Shown in pieces: positions 42,721 through 50,529 of a stretch of DNA of 64,000 nt. The notes beneath the pieces were generated by a model, which saw nothing but the letters and a program-made list of their open reading frames with translations, made no database searches and was not told where the DNA came from. How positions within the stretch are numbered: the stretch's first letter is position 1; each line of letters starts with the position of its first letter. The DNA comes from Abditibacteriaceae bacterium (GTDB taxonomy: Bacteria; Armatimonadota; Abditibacteriia; Abditibacteriales; Abditibacteriaceae), in contig JAFAZH010000042.1 of the NCBI GenBank assembly GCA_019239895.1, forward strand, positions 42,788 to 106,787, written 5' to 3'. The position numbers were made by a program, and so were the translations under genes.

Positions 42721-44955
42721 TTACACCTGTTCTTCGCGTTGTAGCGCACCGCCAACGTAAACCCGCACCGTGGCGGTGGTGCCCTGGGGCCGGGGCACAT
42801 GAATTAGTTGGTCTACCAGGTCGCCTGGCGCATGGGTGCGGCGATAGAGGATATGCTCGCCATCGGCATCGCGCACCACGACGCGCACTTCCTGTTTGGG
42901 GCCATCTGCTGGAATAGCGACGCGCACCCGCACGGCACGTGAGACCATTGGCACGCTGGAAGGTGCCTCGGAGCCGATGGCAGCTTGTCCCGAAGCGTTG
43001 TCGTCAGTGATGGAAGGTGGCGCGGGCGGTGGCGGTAAGAGAGCGGGGTCTTGAGGTACTTCGGAGGGTTGCTGGCCTTTGCTCACCACGAGGTTAATCG
43101 GCTCGGAGCGGCTAAATGGCTGGCCGGGTTCGGGGTATTGGCCGCAGATGTAGCCCTGGGGAATGCGGTCATGGTACTGCTCGGCAACCTGCCCTAAACG
43201 CATTCCATGCTGCACAATAATCTGGCGGGCACGTTCCAGGGTGATCTCGCTAAAGTCGTACATGGCGATGCGTTCTTCGCCGCGTGATACCGTGACACCA
43301 ATATCATGGCCGATTTTAACTCGTGTGCCAGCGTCTCTATCGCCGGACAGCACGGTGCCGCTGGGATGCCGGGTATCATATTTTTCACTGGCGATATGTA
43401 GCTTCAGGCCATGCGCTGCCAGCCGCCGTTCGGCTTCATATTGCGGTAATCCCACGTAAGTGGGGACGATGACATCGTGGGGAATATCTTTGACCCAGAA
43501 ATAGTAGCCGCCATAAATAATGCCTGCCAGCAGGCCAGCGGCGACAAGTGTCCAGAACACGGCTAAGAGCGCCCCATTCCGTTCGCGGCGACGATGCTGC
43601 CCCACGGTGCGTTTGGCTGTGACCGCTGCTTCTTCCTCTTCCCAGATACCCACATCGTCGGGGGCCGTTGTCACCGGAGCGGCAACGGCTGCCACCGGAG
43701 CAGGCGGTACAGGTCGCACCGCCGAAGCTGCTGGAAGGGTAGCCCCATTCGCTACCAAATCTGTGTCAGATATGGTAGCGGGGGCAGGCCCTAGACCCTG
43801 AGCCGCTGCCACACTGCTGGTGGCGCTCCCCATACGGTTCACCGCAGTTGCCGCGTAGGGATCACCATTAGCAGTAGGGGCATCTGCCACGCCGACAGGA
43901 ACGATAGGTGGCACAACCGTTGGCACCACAGACGGTACTCCAGGTGGCACTGGGGAAGGCACAAAGGCTGATGACCCAGGTGAGTCTGCATTGGCCGCAT
44001 CCGAGGCCAACGGTGGGGGGGAAGCTAATCCATTGGATTGAGGTGACGGAGCAACGGCAGCGGCGCTGGGCGGAGCCGTGTTTATTGTGGGGCCGACACC
44101 CCCTGCTAAATCATTTAGCAATTGCGCCGCAGAAGGATAACGCATTTGCGGATTCTTTTCCAGCAGGCGCAACGTAATGGCTTCTAAATCCGGTGGGCAC
44201 TCCCGGTTAAATTGGGAAGGATGGAGTGGCGCATCATTACGGTGGCGCATCGCAATGGAGAGGGGCGATGGCCCATCAAAGGGCACCCGTCCCGTCAGCA
44301 TCCGGTAGAGGATGACGCCCAGGGCATAGAGATCGGAAGCAGCGGTGGGCGGCGCACCATCAAAGCGTTCGGGAGCCAGATAATAAGTCGCATCATGCTC
44401 GACATCGCTTAGAGCTACGCCCGCCATTGTGAAAGCGTCGGCTAAGTTGGCATCCGTCAGCTTGAGGGTGCCATCGGCTGCCGCGAGAACCTGGCGCGGG
44501 CGGAGGTCGCCGTGCAATGCGCCATTTTGATGCAAATAGCTTAAGGCTTCCGCTATCTGCTGGACATCGGCGACGATTTCAGCGCGGGTAAAAGGGGCAC
44601 GACGCAAGCGGGTTTCCAACGATGCCCCCGGCAGCCATTCGCTGACCAGGAAGAGCGTGCCCTCTTCCTCTCCCATTTCCAAGAGTCGGCCCAGGTTCGG
44701 GTGGGCAAGCTGAACCGCGCGATGAGCGGCTTGAGCTAATGCCGGAGCAAACTTGGGATGACGTGAGAAGGCTCCTTTAAGAGCTTTCAGGGCGAAGACA
44801 CGATTATCGTTGCGGTCACGAACGCGATAGACCACAAAAAGAGTGCCTTCCCCCACACGTTCCAGGACTTCATAACGTGAGGCGGCTGATCCCCAATCTT
44901 GATCGTTGCGTCCGCCAGGGTTGCGTCGAGAGCCACGCATACTCGTTGCTAACAT
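42721..44955 (-). CDS. PASTA-domain Ser/Thr protein kinase with altered active-site motifs
   Basis: The N-terminal kinase domain (about 28-265 counted from the ATG at 44955) has a glycine loop GEGTLFVVY, the ATP-binding Lys57 in VFALKAL and an APE-type LAPERF. The catalytic loop is HGDLRPRQV instead of HRDLKPEN: the aspartate stays, but the Mg-binding Asn is Gln155. The DFG motif reads DAN (168-170). A Pro/Ala-rich linker, a membrane helix (LLAVFWTLVAAGLLAGIIYGG) and two PASTA domains follow (YVGLPQYEAERRLAAHGLKL; ITLERARQIIVQHGMRLGQV), then a Pro-rich segment and a beta-rich end. PASTA domains bind peptidoglycan fragments. Kinase activity may be weak or lost. ATG at 44955 is preferred because an apparent promoter overlaps the upstream TTG. 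Confidence 0.88.
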   Translation of the reverse strand: MLATSMRGSRRNPGGRNDQDWGSAASRYEVLERVGEGTLFVVYRVRDRNDNRVFALKALKGAFSRHPKFAPALAQAAHRAVQLAHPNLGRLLEMGEEEGTLFLVSEWLPGASLETRLRRAPFTRAEIVADVQQIAEALSYLHQNGALHGDLRPRQVLAAADGTLKLTDANLADAFTMAGVALSDVEHDATYYLAPERFDGAPPTAASDLYALGVILYRMLTGRVPFDGPSPLSIAMRHRNDAPLHPSQFNRECPPDLEAITLRLLEKNPQMRYPSAAQLLNDLAGGVGPTINTAPPSAAAVAPSPQSNGLASPPPLASDAANADSPGSSAFVPSPVPPGVPSVVPTVVPPIVPVGVADAPTANGDPYAATAVNRMGSATSSVAAAQGLGPAPATISDTDLVANGATLPAASAVRPVPPAPVAAVAAPVTTAPDDVGIWEEEEAAVTAKRTVGQHRRRERNGALLAVFWTLVAAGLLAGIIYGGYYFWVKDIPHDVIVPTYVGLPQYEAERRLAAHGLKLHIASEKYDTRHPSGTVLSGDRDAGTRVKIGHDIGVTVSRGEERIAMYDFSEITLERARQIIVQHGMRLGQVAEQYHDRIPQGYICGQYPEPGQPFSRSEPINLVVSKGQQPSEVPQDPALLPPPPAPPSITDDNASGQAAIGSEAPSSVPMVSRAVRVRVAIPADGPKQEVRVVVRDADGEHILYRRTHAPGDLVDQLIHVPRPQGTTATVRVYVGGALQREEQV

Positions 44956-44962
44956 TAAAAAG

Positions 44963-44991
44963 ATTGTAGCGGGTTCACCGCTGTGGCGCAA
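44963..44991 (-). promoter_or_regulatory. promoter for a leaderless kinase transcript
   Basis: On the minus strand TTGCGC (44986-44991) and TACAAT (44963-44968) are exactly 17 bases apart, and the ATG at 44955 begins 7 bases after the -10 box, where transcription would start. No SD is present. Confidence 0.55.
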
Positions 44992-45069
44992 TTTAAGGCG
45001 TTTTTAAAGCCGTCTCTGGTTGCACGCTGCGCCGTTATGCGGCATCCTTTCTATCAGTAGAAGTTTACA

Positions 45070-45183
45070 ATGGGACGCAAAACTGCGTTACGCCAACCTA
45101 CGCTGCGCAACGGAACGCTAAATTTTTTTTAATAGCGTTCAACTAGCGCATGAAGTTAGCATCGCCCTTGCGTTGCGTGCCAT
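45070..45183. repeat. MITE-like hairpin repeat, copy A
   Basis: It shares blocks with copy B at 50411-50525: ATGGGACGCAAA, TACGCTGCGC, ATAGCGTTCAA, TAGCGCATGAA and TTGCGTGC, in the same order and spacing. Ends are near-complementary (GACGCAAA with TTGCGTGC). It lies directly upstream of the pyrophosphatase gene. Confidence 0.8.
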
Positions 45184-45218
45184 TTAATTGAATCTCGGCA
45201 GCAATTGGCATTCCAAGA

Positions 45219-46199
45219 ATGATTATGAATCCGTGGCATGATGTTGACCCTGGCAAACGCACCCCAGAGATTATAGATTGTATCATCGAAATTCCGCGTG
45301 GCAGCCGGAATAAGTATGAACTTGACAAAAAAGCCGGGTTACTGCGCCTGGATCGTGTCCTCTATTCATCGGTCTTCTATCCGGCCAATTACGGCTTCAT
45401 TCCGCGCACCTACTGTGATGATTCCGATCCGCTCGATATTCTCGTTTTAGGCCAGGAACCCGTGGTGCCAATGTGCATTCTCACTGCCCGACCGATTGGG
45501 CTGATGCAGATGGTGGATGAAAACGAGGAAGATGATAAGATCATTGCCATCCACGAGCATGACCCGGCTTTTGCCCACTACCGTGACATTTCCCACCTGC
45601 CTGAGCACACTCTCCTCGAATTAAAACGGTTCTTTGAAGATTATAAGGTTTTAGAGCACAAAACGGTGCATATCGAACGCTTTATGGGGCGTGTGGATGC
45701 CCATAATGTCATTGATAAAAGTATAAAGCTCTACCAGGCCTCTTATAACGCCGATGGCTCGAAACGCCCGGATGCGCCCCTCTTAGAAAGTCAAAAGCGT
45801 GCTATAGAAGAAGCTCCCGGCGAAGACATCCCCCGCCCAGCGTCGCGCAACCTGCGCGTGGCCGCAGCCCGTCGTGCCGCAGCCCGTTTGCAACAGGAAG
45901 ACAACTACGCCCTTGGCACGCGCATTGTCGAAACTCCCTCGGATAAAAATGCTGATTCATCACAAGCTGACAGTTCTGAAGCCATGCCGCCAGTACCCTG
46001 GCCCATCTTCCGCCCGGAATTCCGAGAAACGGACCGCACGAATGATGGTACGACTCTACCCTCTGGCGCAGCAAGTGATGGTGGGGTGGAAGCAGCGGAT
46101 CCCACTGCGTCCGAGCCAGCAACGATTCCATTCACCGAAACGGAAAGTGCCACCCCTAATGGCATGGTTCAAGAGACCCAACAGCAACCCGTCCTTTAG
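45219..46199 (+). CDS. ppa: family I inorganic pyrophosphatase with long C-terminal extension
   Basis: The enzyme splits pyrophosphate made in biosynthesis. The first 180 residues are a normal soluble family I enzyme: IIEIPRGSRNKYELDKKAG, YSSVFYPANYGFIPRTYCDDSDPLDILVL with the signature DSDPLDI, and HLPEHTLLELKRFFEDYK. The metal-binding acidic residues are present. Family members are usually 170-180 residues; here about 145 more follow, rich in Ala, Ser, Pro, Glu and Thr, and basic at first (RNLRVAAARRAAARL), predicted unstructured. The start could be ATG at 45219 or 45225. The gene ends 20 bases before an inverted repeat arm. The extension's function is unknown. Confidence 0.93.
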   Translation: MIMNPWHDVDPGKRTPEIIDCIIEIPRGSRNKYELDKKAGLLRLDRVLYSSVFYPANYGFIPRTYCDDSDPLDILVLGQEPVVPMCILTARPIGLMQMVDENEEDDKIIAIHEHDPAFAHYRDISHLPEHTLLELKRFFEDYKVLEHKTVHIERFMGRVDAHNVIDKSIKLYQASYNADGSKRPDAPLLESQKRAIEEAPGEDIPRPASRNLRVAAARRAAARLQQEDNYALGTRIVETPSDKNADSSQADSSEAMPPVPWPIFRPEFRETDRTNDGTTLPSGAASDGGVEAADPTASEPATIPFTETESATPNGMVQETQQQPVL

Positions 46200-46218
46200 A
46201 ATTAGAACTGACTCGCTA

Positions 46219-46344
46219 CCCGCCGCTAAAGCAGCGGGCTGAGTACAAAAATCCCGGTGAACCGGGCTAAGCGTGTTCTGCTGCTAACTGTAGCCCCGTT
46301 CAGGGGGCTTCTCTTGCAGTTCAGCCCGCTGCTTTAGCGGCGGG
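46219..46344. repeat. 24-bp inverted repeat flanking the ppa/thpR junction
   Basis: 46219-46242 and 46321-46344 are exact reverse complements, carrying the palindrome-like CCCGCCGCTAAAGCAGCGGG. The second arm forms the last codons and stop of thpR. Further hairpins between them include CCCGGTGAACCGGG (46253-46266) and AGCCCCGTTCAGGGGGCT (46292-46309). Confidence 0.85.
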
Positions 46345-46884
46345 TGCAGTATCCAGCGGATAAGTAGCCAACACTTGGTGGAGTGCCCCCTGGCGCTCAA
46401 GGGTGCTGGAATAGAGGCGAAATTCTTCCACTAGAAACGGTTCAGCAGCAAATTCGCTGTTGGCCTTGATAAACTGCTTAACTGGTTCGACGGGTGCATT
46501 CTTGAACCGTGCTAAGGTAATGTGCGCTGCAAAGGGGTGCGTCTCCGCTACTAATCCCAGGCGTCTCAGGCTGCCTTCAATAGTTTCATAAAGCCGGTGT
46601 AGAGCAGGATTGTCTTCAATGCCGACCCATAAGACGCGCGGCGCACGGCGGTGCGGAAAACAATCTATACCATTTAACTGAAGTTCAAACCTTGATGCCT
46701 GGACGGACGTTAAGGCTACACTGACGGCCTGTGCTACTGTCTCATCCATTTCTCCAATAAACCGCAATGTCAGGTGCATCTGCGCCGGTTTGACCCAGCG
46801 TGCGCCTGCCAGATCGGTTCGCAAACTGGATAGCTGCTGGCGGATGGCATCTGGCAGATCAATGGCAATAAACAGGCGTGGCAT
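46321..46884 (-). CDS. thpR: RNA 2',3'-cyclic phosphodiesterase (LigT/2H family)
   Basis: The enzyme opens 2',3'-cyclic phosphates on RNA, a role in RNA end processing. Both HxTx motifs of the 2H phosphoesterase fold are present: HLTLRF at about residue 39 and HITLARF at about 127, spaced as usual. The protein begins PRLFIAIDLPDAIRQQL, the typical ThpR start, and its length of 187 is normal. The last residues, AAKAAG, are encoded by one arm of an inverted repeat (46321-46344), so the original C-terminus may have been changed by insertion of that repeat. It lies convergent to the pyrophosphatase gene. Confidence 0.92.
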   Translation of the reverse strand: MPRLFIAIDLPDAIRQQLSSLRTDLAGARWVKPAQMHLTLRFIGEMDETVAQAVSVALTSVQASRFELQLNGIDCFPHRRAPRVLWVGIEDNPALHRLYETIEGSLRRLGLVAETHPFAAHITLARFKNAPVEPVKQFIKANSEFAAEPFLVEEFRLYSSTLERQGALHQVLATYPLDTAPAAKAAG

Positions 46885-47017
46885 AATGCCAAGTTTATCT
46901 CTGGTGTGGAGCGGAGGGGCATCTTTAACAACTCCTGGTTGTGTTCTTGCCCGTTATCTTTAATACGACTGACTTAGATCTACTCGTGAACCGAGGTGCC
47001 TGCCGAAGCGTAGTTGA

Positions 47018-47069
47018 GTAGCCCCATTCAGGGGGCTTGATAGTTCAGCCCGCTGCTTGAGCGGCGGGG
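47018..47069. repeat. second copy of the ppa/thpR intergenic repeat
   Basis: This closely matches 46290-46344 in the same orientation: GTAGCCCC.TTCAGGGGGCTT, a short variable spacer, then GTTCAGCCCGCTGCTT.AGCGGCGGGG. It lies upstream of thpR in the bamA/thpR gap and shows that the repeat is dispersed. Confidence 0.75.
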
Positions 47070-47115
47070 ACGCCAGAAGCTTACGCATGATAAGTCATTG
47101 GATAACACCAATGGG

Positions 47116-47152
47116 CAAAGGGCAGCAAATCACAAAGACTTGCTGCCCTTTG
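47116..47152 (-). terminator. terminator after bamA
   Basis: CAAAGGGCAGCAA (47116-47128) and TTGCTGCCCTTTG (47140-47152) form a perfect 13-bp stem with an 11-base loop, 22 bases after the bamA stop at 47175. A T-run is not evident. Confidence 0.6.
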
Positions 47153-47174
47153 TTACGTCAAACAATTTTCCAGC

Positions 47175-49352
47175 TTAGAATGTTGGGCCGATGGCGAAGT
47201 GGGTGCGCACGCCGCGACTGCCTTTACCAACATCCAGGCGGATGGGGCCAATGGGCGTTTGCAAGCGGAGACCAGCTCCGACTGAAAAGAGACCTTTGGA
47301 ACCGACGTTGGAAGAGAAACGGCCACCATAAGCGGTGCCCGCGTCGGTGAAGCCGACTATTTGCAGCTTCTTCTGTACCCGGTAACGCAATTCAAAGTTA
47401 CCAAAGACCTGGTTGTCGCCAAACTGTTCGTCTATATCATAACCACGCACTGTGTCGGAGCCGCCAATAAAGTATTGCTCGAACGGTGGTAGTTGGCCGA
47501 ATGATTTACCAACCACGAGTCGTCCCGCAGCGACCAGTTTGGGTGGGTCAGCCAGAGTTGCGCCGCGCATAAGAGGAAGGTAATGGCGCAAATCCAGGTC
47601 AACCTTGGTGAAGATGGTGTTGCCGCCAAGGAAGCGCAGTCCTTTTTCGAGTGTTATCTGCTGGCGTGAGCCAACCGAAGGATCAATACGCGAGTCGCGC
47701 ACATCACGCAGGAAACCAATGGAGGGTGCCGCGACTCGCCCGGATGCGTTAATAGGTAGATTAACCGGCGTGATGACACCTACGCCACTGGTTTGAAACA
47801 AGCGGGCAGTTTCATCCCGAAACCCAAAGAGCAATGCCTTCTTTTGGTCTAAGTCGAGCGGCATATTATAGTTGAGCCGCCCACCTTTGCGCTGCTCTTC
47901 ATAAAAGAACTTCTCGGTCGCGCCCGGCACGAAAAGGCGCACTGAGCGTGGCTCGCGGAAAATGCGACGGTCGAAAATAGAGACATCGTAACCGGCATTT
48001 TTCTGGCCGATAAAGGGATCGCTAAAGTCAAGATCGAAGGTGCGCTCGCCACCAGTCCCGCCCCCTTCCACCGAGGCCGAAACTCGCTTGCCGGAACCGC
48101 CCAGGTTGTTCTCGCCCACCGTGACAAAGCCCGTCACTTTGGAGCGGTTGTCGAAACCGACACCGACTGAAAATTGGCCAGTGCGCTTTTCCTTCATCAC
48201 CATCGTCACAATCAGGGTGCCGGGGTTCTTGGGATCATCATCCACCTTCAGGGTGGGCGGCTCATCAAAAAAGCCCAGGTCATAGATGCGGCTCAAGTCC
48301 TGGCGCAGCTTGACCTGGTTGAAAATATCGCCCGGCTTGGAGCGAATCTGCCGACGCACCAGGGACTCTTTCGTTTTGCGCAGACCAGATAGCACGATAC
48401 TGGAAACTTTAGCTTCTTGTATCGTAAAAGTGACCGCGCCATCGTCGGCTTGATGTACATCCGTGACCAGGGCGGCGTAGCCTTTCGAGCGGAACAAATC
48501 CTGGATTTTTGTGACATCGCTATTGATGGTGTTATGGTTCAACACCGTCCCCGTTTTGCTCTGTAAAACTTTGGCGATGTCTTCGGCAGGCACTAAGCTG
48601 CTGCCTGTGAATTTGAACCCCGTAATCACGCGGTTTTCCACCACGATAAACGTGACATCCACCTTGTTGGGGTCTTCGAGGTTGGGTGTCACCTGGTGCT
48701 GCACGGAAGCGAAAAAGCCCAGAGCATCAATAGCGTTAATGTCGAGCCGGATTTGATTGGGCGAATAAGCCGCACCGCGCCGCGTGCCGACCTTAAGCAA
48801 AATGCTGTCGGCAGGCACCACACGATTGCCAACCACTTTAACGTTGACGACTTCGCGCCCCTCGGCCTCCACGGAGCCAGGCACGGGCTGTTCTGTGGTA
48901 GTGCTCGGTGGCAGCGTCGGCCCGGTTACAGGTGCCGTAGGGGTTGTGGCAGTCGTCGGTGTCGTTGGCGTGGTGGTCGTTGGCCCAGGCGTAGTCGGCG
49001 TTGTGCCTGGCGCGCCCGGTGGCGTATTGCCAGGGGAAGGGGCTGGTGAATTACCCTTGTCGGGGCCGACTGGCACTGTCAAGGCAGGAGGAATATCGCC
49101 CCGCTTGTCAGGATCAGCCGCCGGTTTATTGGTTTGCGCCTGGGCGATGCGGGCGCCAGACAGAGCATCCGTCGTCTTAGGCCGGTGCGACTTCGCCAGT
49201 ACGGGACGGGCACAGGTGCCTAAAAGCGAAGCACCTAGGGCGGCAGTCAAAAAGAAAGGCGCATTACGCGCCGGGTTAGCAGGAGAACAGAGAAAAGAAG
49301 GTTGAGCAGGGCGTTCTGTTTCTTGGATAAATCGGGTTTGAGTCCGGTGCAT
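47175..49352 (-). CDS. bamA: outer-membrane protein assembly factor BamA (three POTRA domains)
   Basis: The Omp85 protein that folds beta-barrels into the outer membrane. After a signal peptide (FFLTAALGASLLGTCARPVLA) and a Pro/Thr-rich spacer to about 155, three POTRA domains follow: VVNVKVVGNRVVPADSILLK, VITGFKFTGSSLVPAEDIAK and VSSIVLSGLRKTKESLVRRQ. Escherichia coli BamA has five; three is common in other phyla. The barrel (about 390-725) has the conserved loop-6 motif in GGSDTVRGYDIDEQFGDN and ends with the C-terminal phenylalanine (FAIGPTF) expected of outer-membrane barrels. GGAGG lies 11 bases before the ATG at 49352. It is followed upstream by an ECF sigma gene and tamB on the same strand. 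Confidence 0.95.
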   Translation of the reverse strand: MHRTQTRFIQETERPAQPSFLCSPANPARNAPFFLTAALGASLLGTCARPVLAKSHRPKTTDALSGARIAQAQTNKPAADPDKRGDIPPALTVPVGPDKGNSPAPSPGNTPPGAPGTTPTTPGPTTTTPTTPTTATTPTAPVTGPTLPPSTTTEQPVPGSVEAEGREVVNVKVVGNRVVPADSILLKVGTRRGAAYSPNQIRLDINAIDALGFFASVQHQVTPNLEDPNKVDVTFIVVENRVITGFKFTGSSLVPAEDIAKVLQSKTGTVLNHNTINSDVTKIQDLFRSKGYAALVTDVHQADDGAVTFTIQEAKVSSIVLSGLRKTKESLVRRQIRSKPGDIFNQVKLRQDLSRIYDLGFFDEPPTLKVDDDPKNPGTLIVTMVMKEKRTGQFSVGVGFDNRSKVTGFVTVGENNLGGSGKRVSASVEGGGTGGERTFDLDFSDPFIGQKNAGYDVSIFDRRIFREPRSVRLFVPGATEKFFYEEQRKGGRLNYNMPLDLDQKKALLFGFRDETARLFQTSGVGVITPVNLPINASGRVAAPSIGFLRDVRDSRIDPSVGSRQQITLEKGLRFLGGNTIFTKVDLDLRHYLPLMRGATLADPPKLVAAGRLVVGKSFGQLPPFEQYFIGGSDTVRGYDIDEQFGDNQVFGNFELRYRVQKKLQIVGFTDAGTAYGGRFSSNVGSKGLFSVGAGLRLQTPIGPIRLDVGKGSRGVRTHFAIGPTF

Positions 49353-49465
49353 TCCGGGGAGGGCCTCCAATATGGTTAGATTGTGGCTTAAAAAGCTTTA
49401 TTGAGTTAAGCCGCATTCAGATGCAGCTTAACTTTAACAAGAATTTTCACGGCTCGCCTCAATCA

Positions 49466-50299
49466 TCATGAATTCCGCGTCTGGGACGCAGTGTGAGATG
49501 ACGTGGTGTGGGACGTGGCAACCGCATTTTGTTCGGCAATTAAATAGGGTTCCATCAGTCGCCGCACGGCATTACGGGCGCGGAAAAGGCGGCTTTTAAT
49601 AGCTTCCAGGGTCGAATCTGTGACACGGGCGATTTCTTCGTAGGTTAGGCCCTCAATGTCGCGCAGCACAATCACCGTGCGATAATTGTCTGGCAAGGCC
49701 AACAATGCCTCGTGCAGCCGCACCCGCAACTCGCCACTTTCCAGGACTTGCAATGGCAAAGGACGCTCATCGGCTACTTGATGTGTAGTCCAACCCTCGA
49801 AATTATCGTCATTGGCACTGGCATCAAGGGAAACCTGCTCCACGCGGCGCCGCCGCGTCAGTTTCTTTTGCTGGTTATGGCAGAGGTTGATGGCAATGCG
49901 ATAGAGCCACGTATAAATCTGCGAATCGCCTCGGAACTCGTTCCAGGCGGTGTAAGCGCGGACAAAGGTGTCTTGTGTCAGGTCGCAGGCTTCTTCATAG
50001 TCGCCGGTATAGCGGTAGACGAGTTGAAAAACTTTGCCATGATACTTTTCGACCACGTCCTCAAAGGAGACTGGAGCTGCTGTGCGGCCCGTGCTAAGCG
50101 CCCCAGCCAGGGCACTGCCGCTCAAGGTTGTGACAGGCGCAGCATCGTCGCCGGATGCTTCAAGGGCTGCCGCTTCCAGATGACTGGCTTCGTTGTCCAC
50201 AACCAACGCAGCCACCTCGTCACCGGGAGAAGTTGGTGCCGGGGCAGACACTGTGGATGATTTCGGCTTTAACGTTGCAAAACGCGTGAAGACAGTCAC
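49466..50299 (-). CDS. ECF sigma factor between bamA and tamB
   Basis: Residues 75-255 are an RpoE-type ECF sigma factor: VVEKYHGKVFQLVYRYTGD, ACDLTQDTFVRAYTAWNEFRG, YTWLYRIAINLCHNQQKK in region 2, and LPDNYRTVIVLRDIEGLTYEEIARV, AIKSRLFRARNAVRRL in region 4. An Ala/Ser/Pro-rich N-terminal extension of about 75 residues is unusual. The GTG start at 50299 has GAGG five bases upstream; no internal start is better placed. No anti-sigma gene adjoins it. Its position between the two outer-membrane assembly genes suggests it may control them, as sigma-E controls bam genes in proteobacteria. Confidence 0.92.
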   Translation of the reverse strand: MTVFTRFATLKPKSSTVSAPAPTSPGDEVAALVVDNEASHLEAAALEASGDDAAPVTTLSGSALAGALSTGRTAAPVSFEDVVEKYHGKVFQLVYRYTGDYEEACDLTQDTFVRAYTAWNEFRGDSQIYTWLYRIAINLCHNQQKKLTRRRRVEQVSLDASANDDNFEGWTTHQVADERPLPLQVLESGELRVRLHEALLALPDNYRTVIVLRDIEGLTYEEIARVTDSTLEAIKSRLFRARNAVRRLMEPYLIAEQNAVATSHTTSSHTASQTRNS

Positions 50300-50410
50300 C
50301 GGGGCCTCGCTTTAGAGATTGTTTTCATAATCTGGTTCCGCGTCAGTATAACACAATTACCACTAAGACAATCTGAACCTGTAATAGTTTTGACCATTTT
50401 ATTAAATTTC

Positions 50411-50525
50411 GATGGGACGCAAAGTTTCACTACGCTGCGCGGCGCAAGCTTACGCTATTTTGTTTTATAGCGTTCAAATAGCGCATGAAATTAGCGTAAC
50501 GTAGTTTTGCGTGCTACCTGATTGC
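50411..50525. repeat. MITE-like hairpin repeat, copy B
   Basis: The hairpin pairs GACGCAAAGTTTCACTACG with CGTAGTTTTGCGTGC across about 70 bases, and matches copy A at 45070-45183. It lies between tamB and the sigma gene. Confidence 0.8.
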
Positions 50526-50529
50526 AATC

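Noticed and set aside
48784..49305. 173-residue plus-strand frame opposite the bamA spacer
   Set aside because: It mirrors the Pro/Thr-rich spacer of BamA and lacks start signals.
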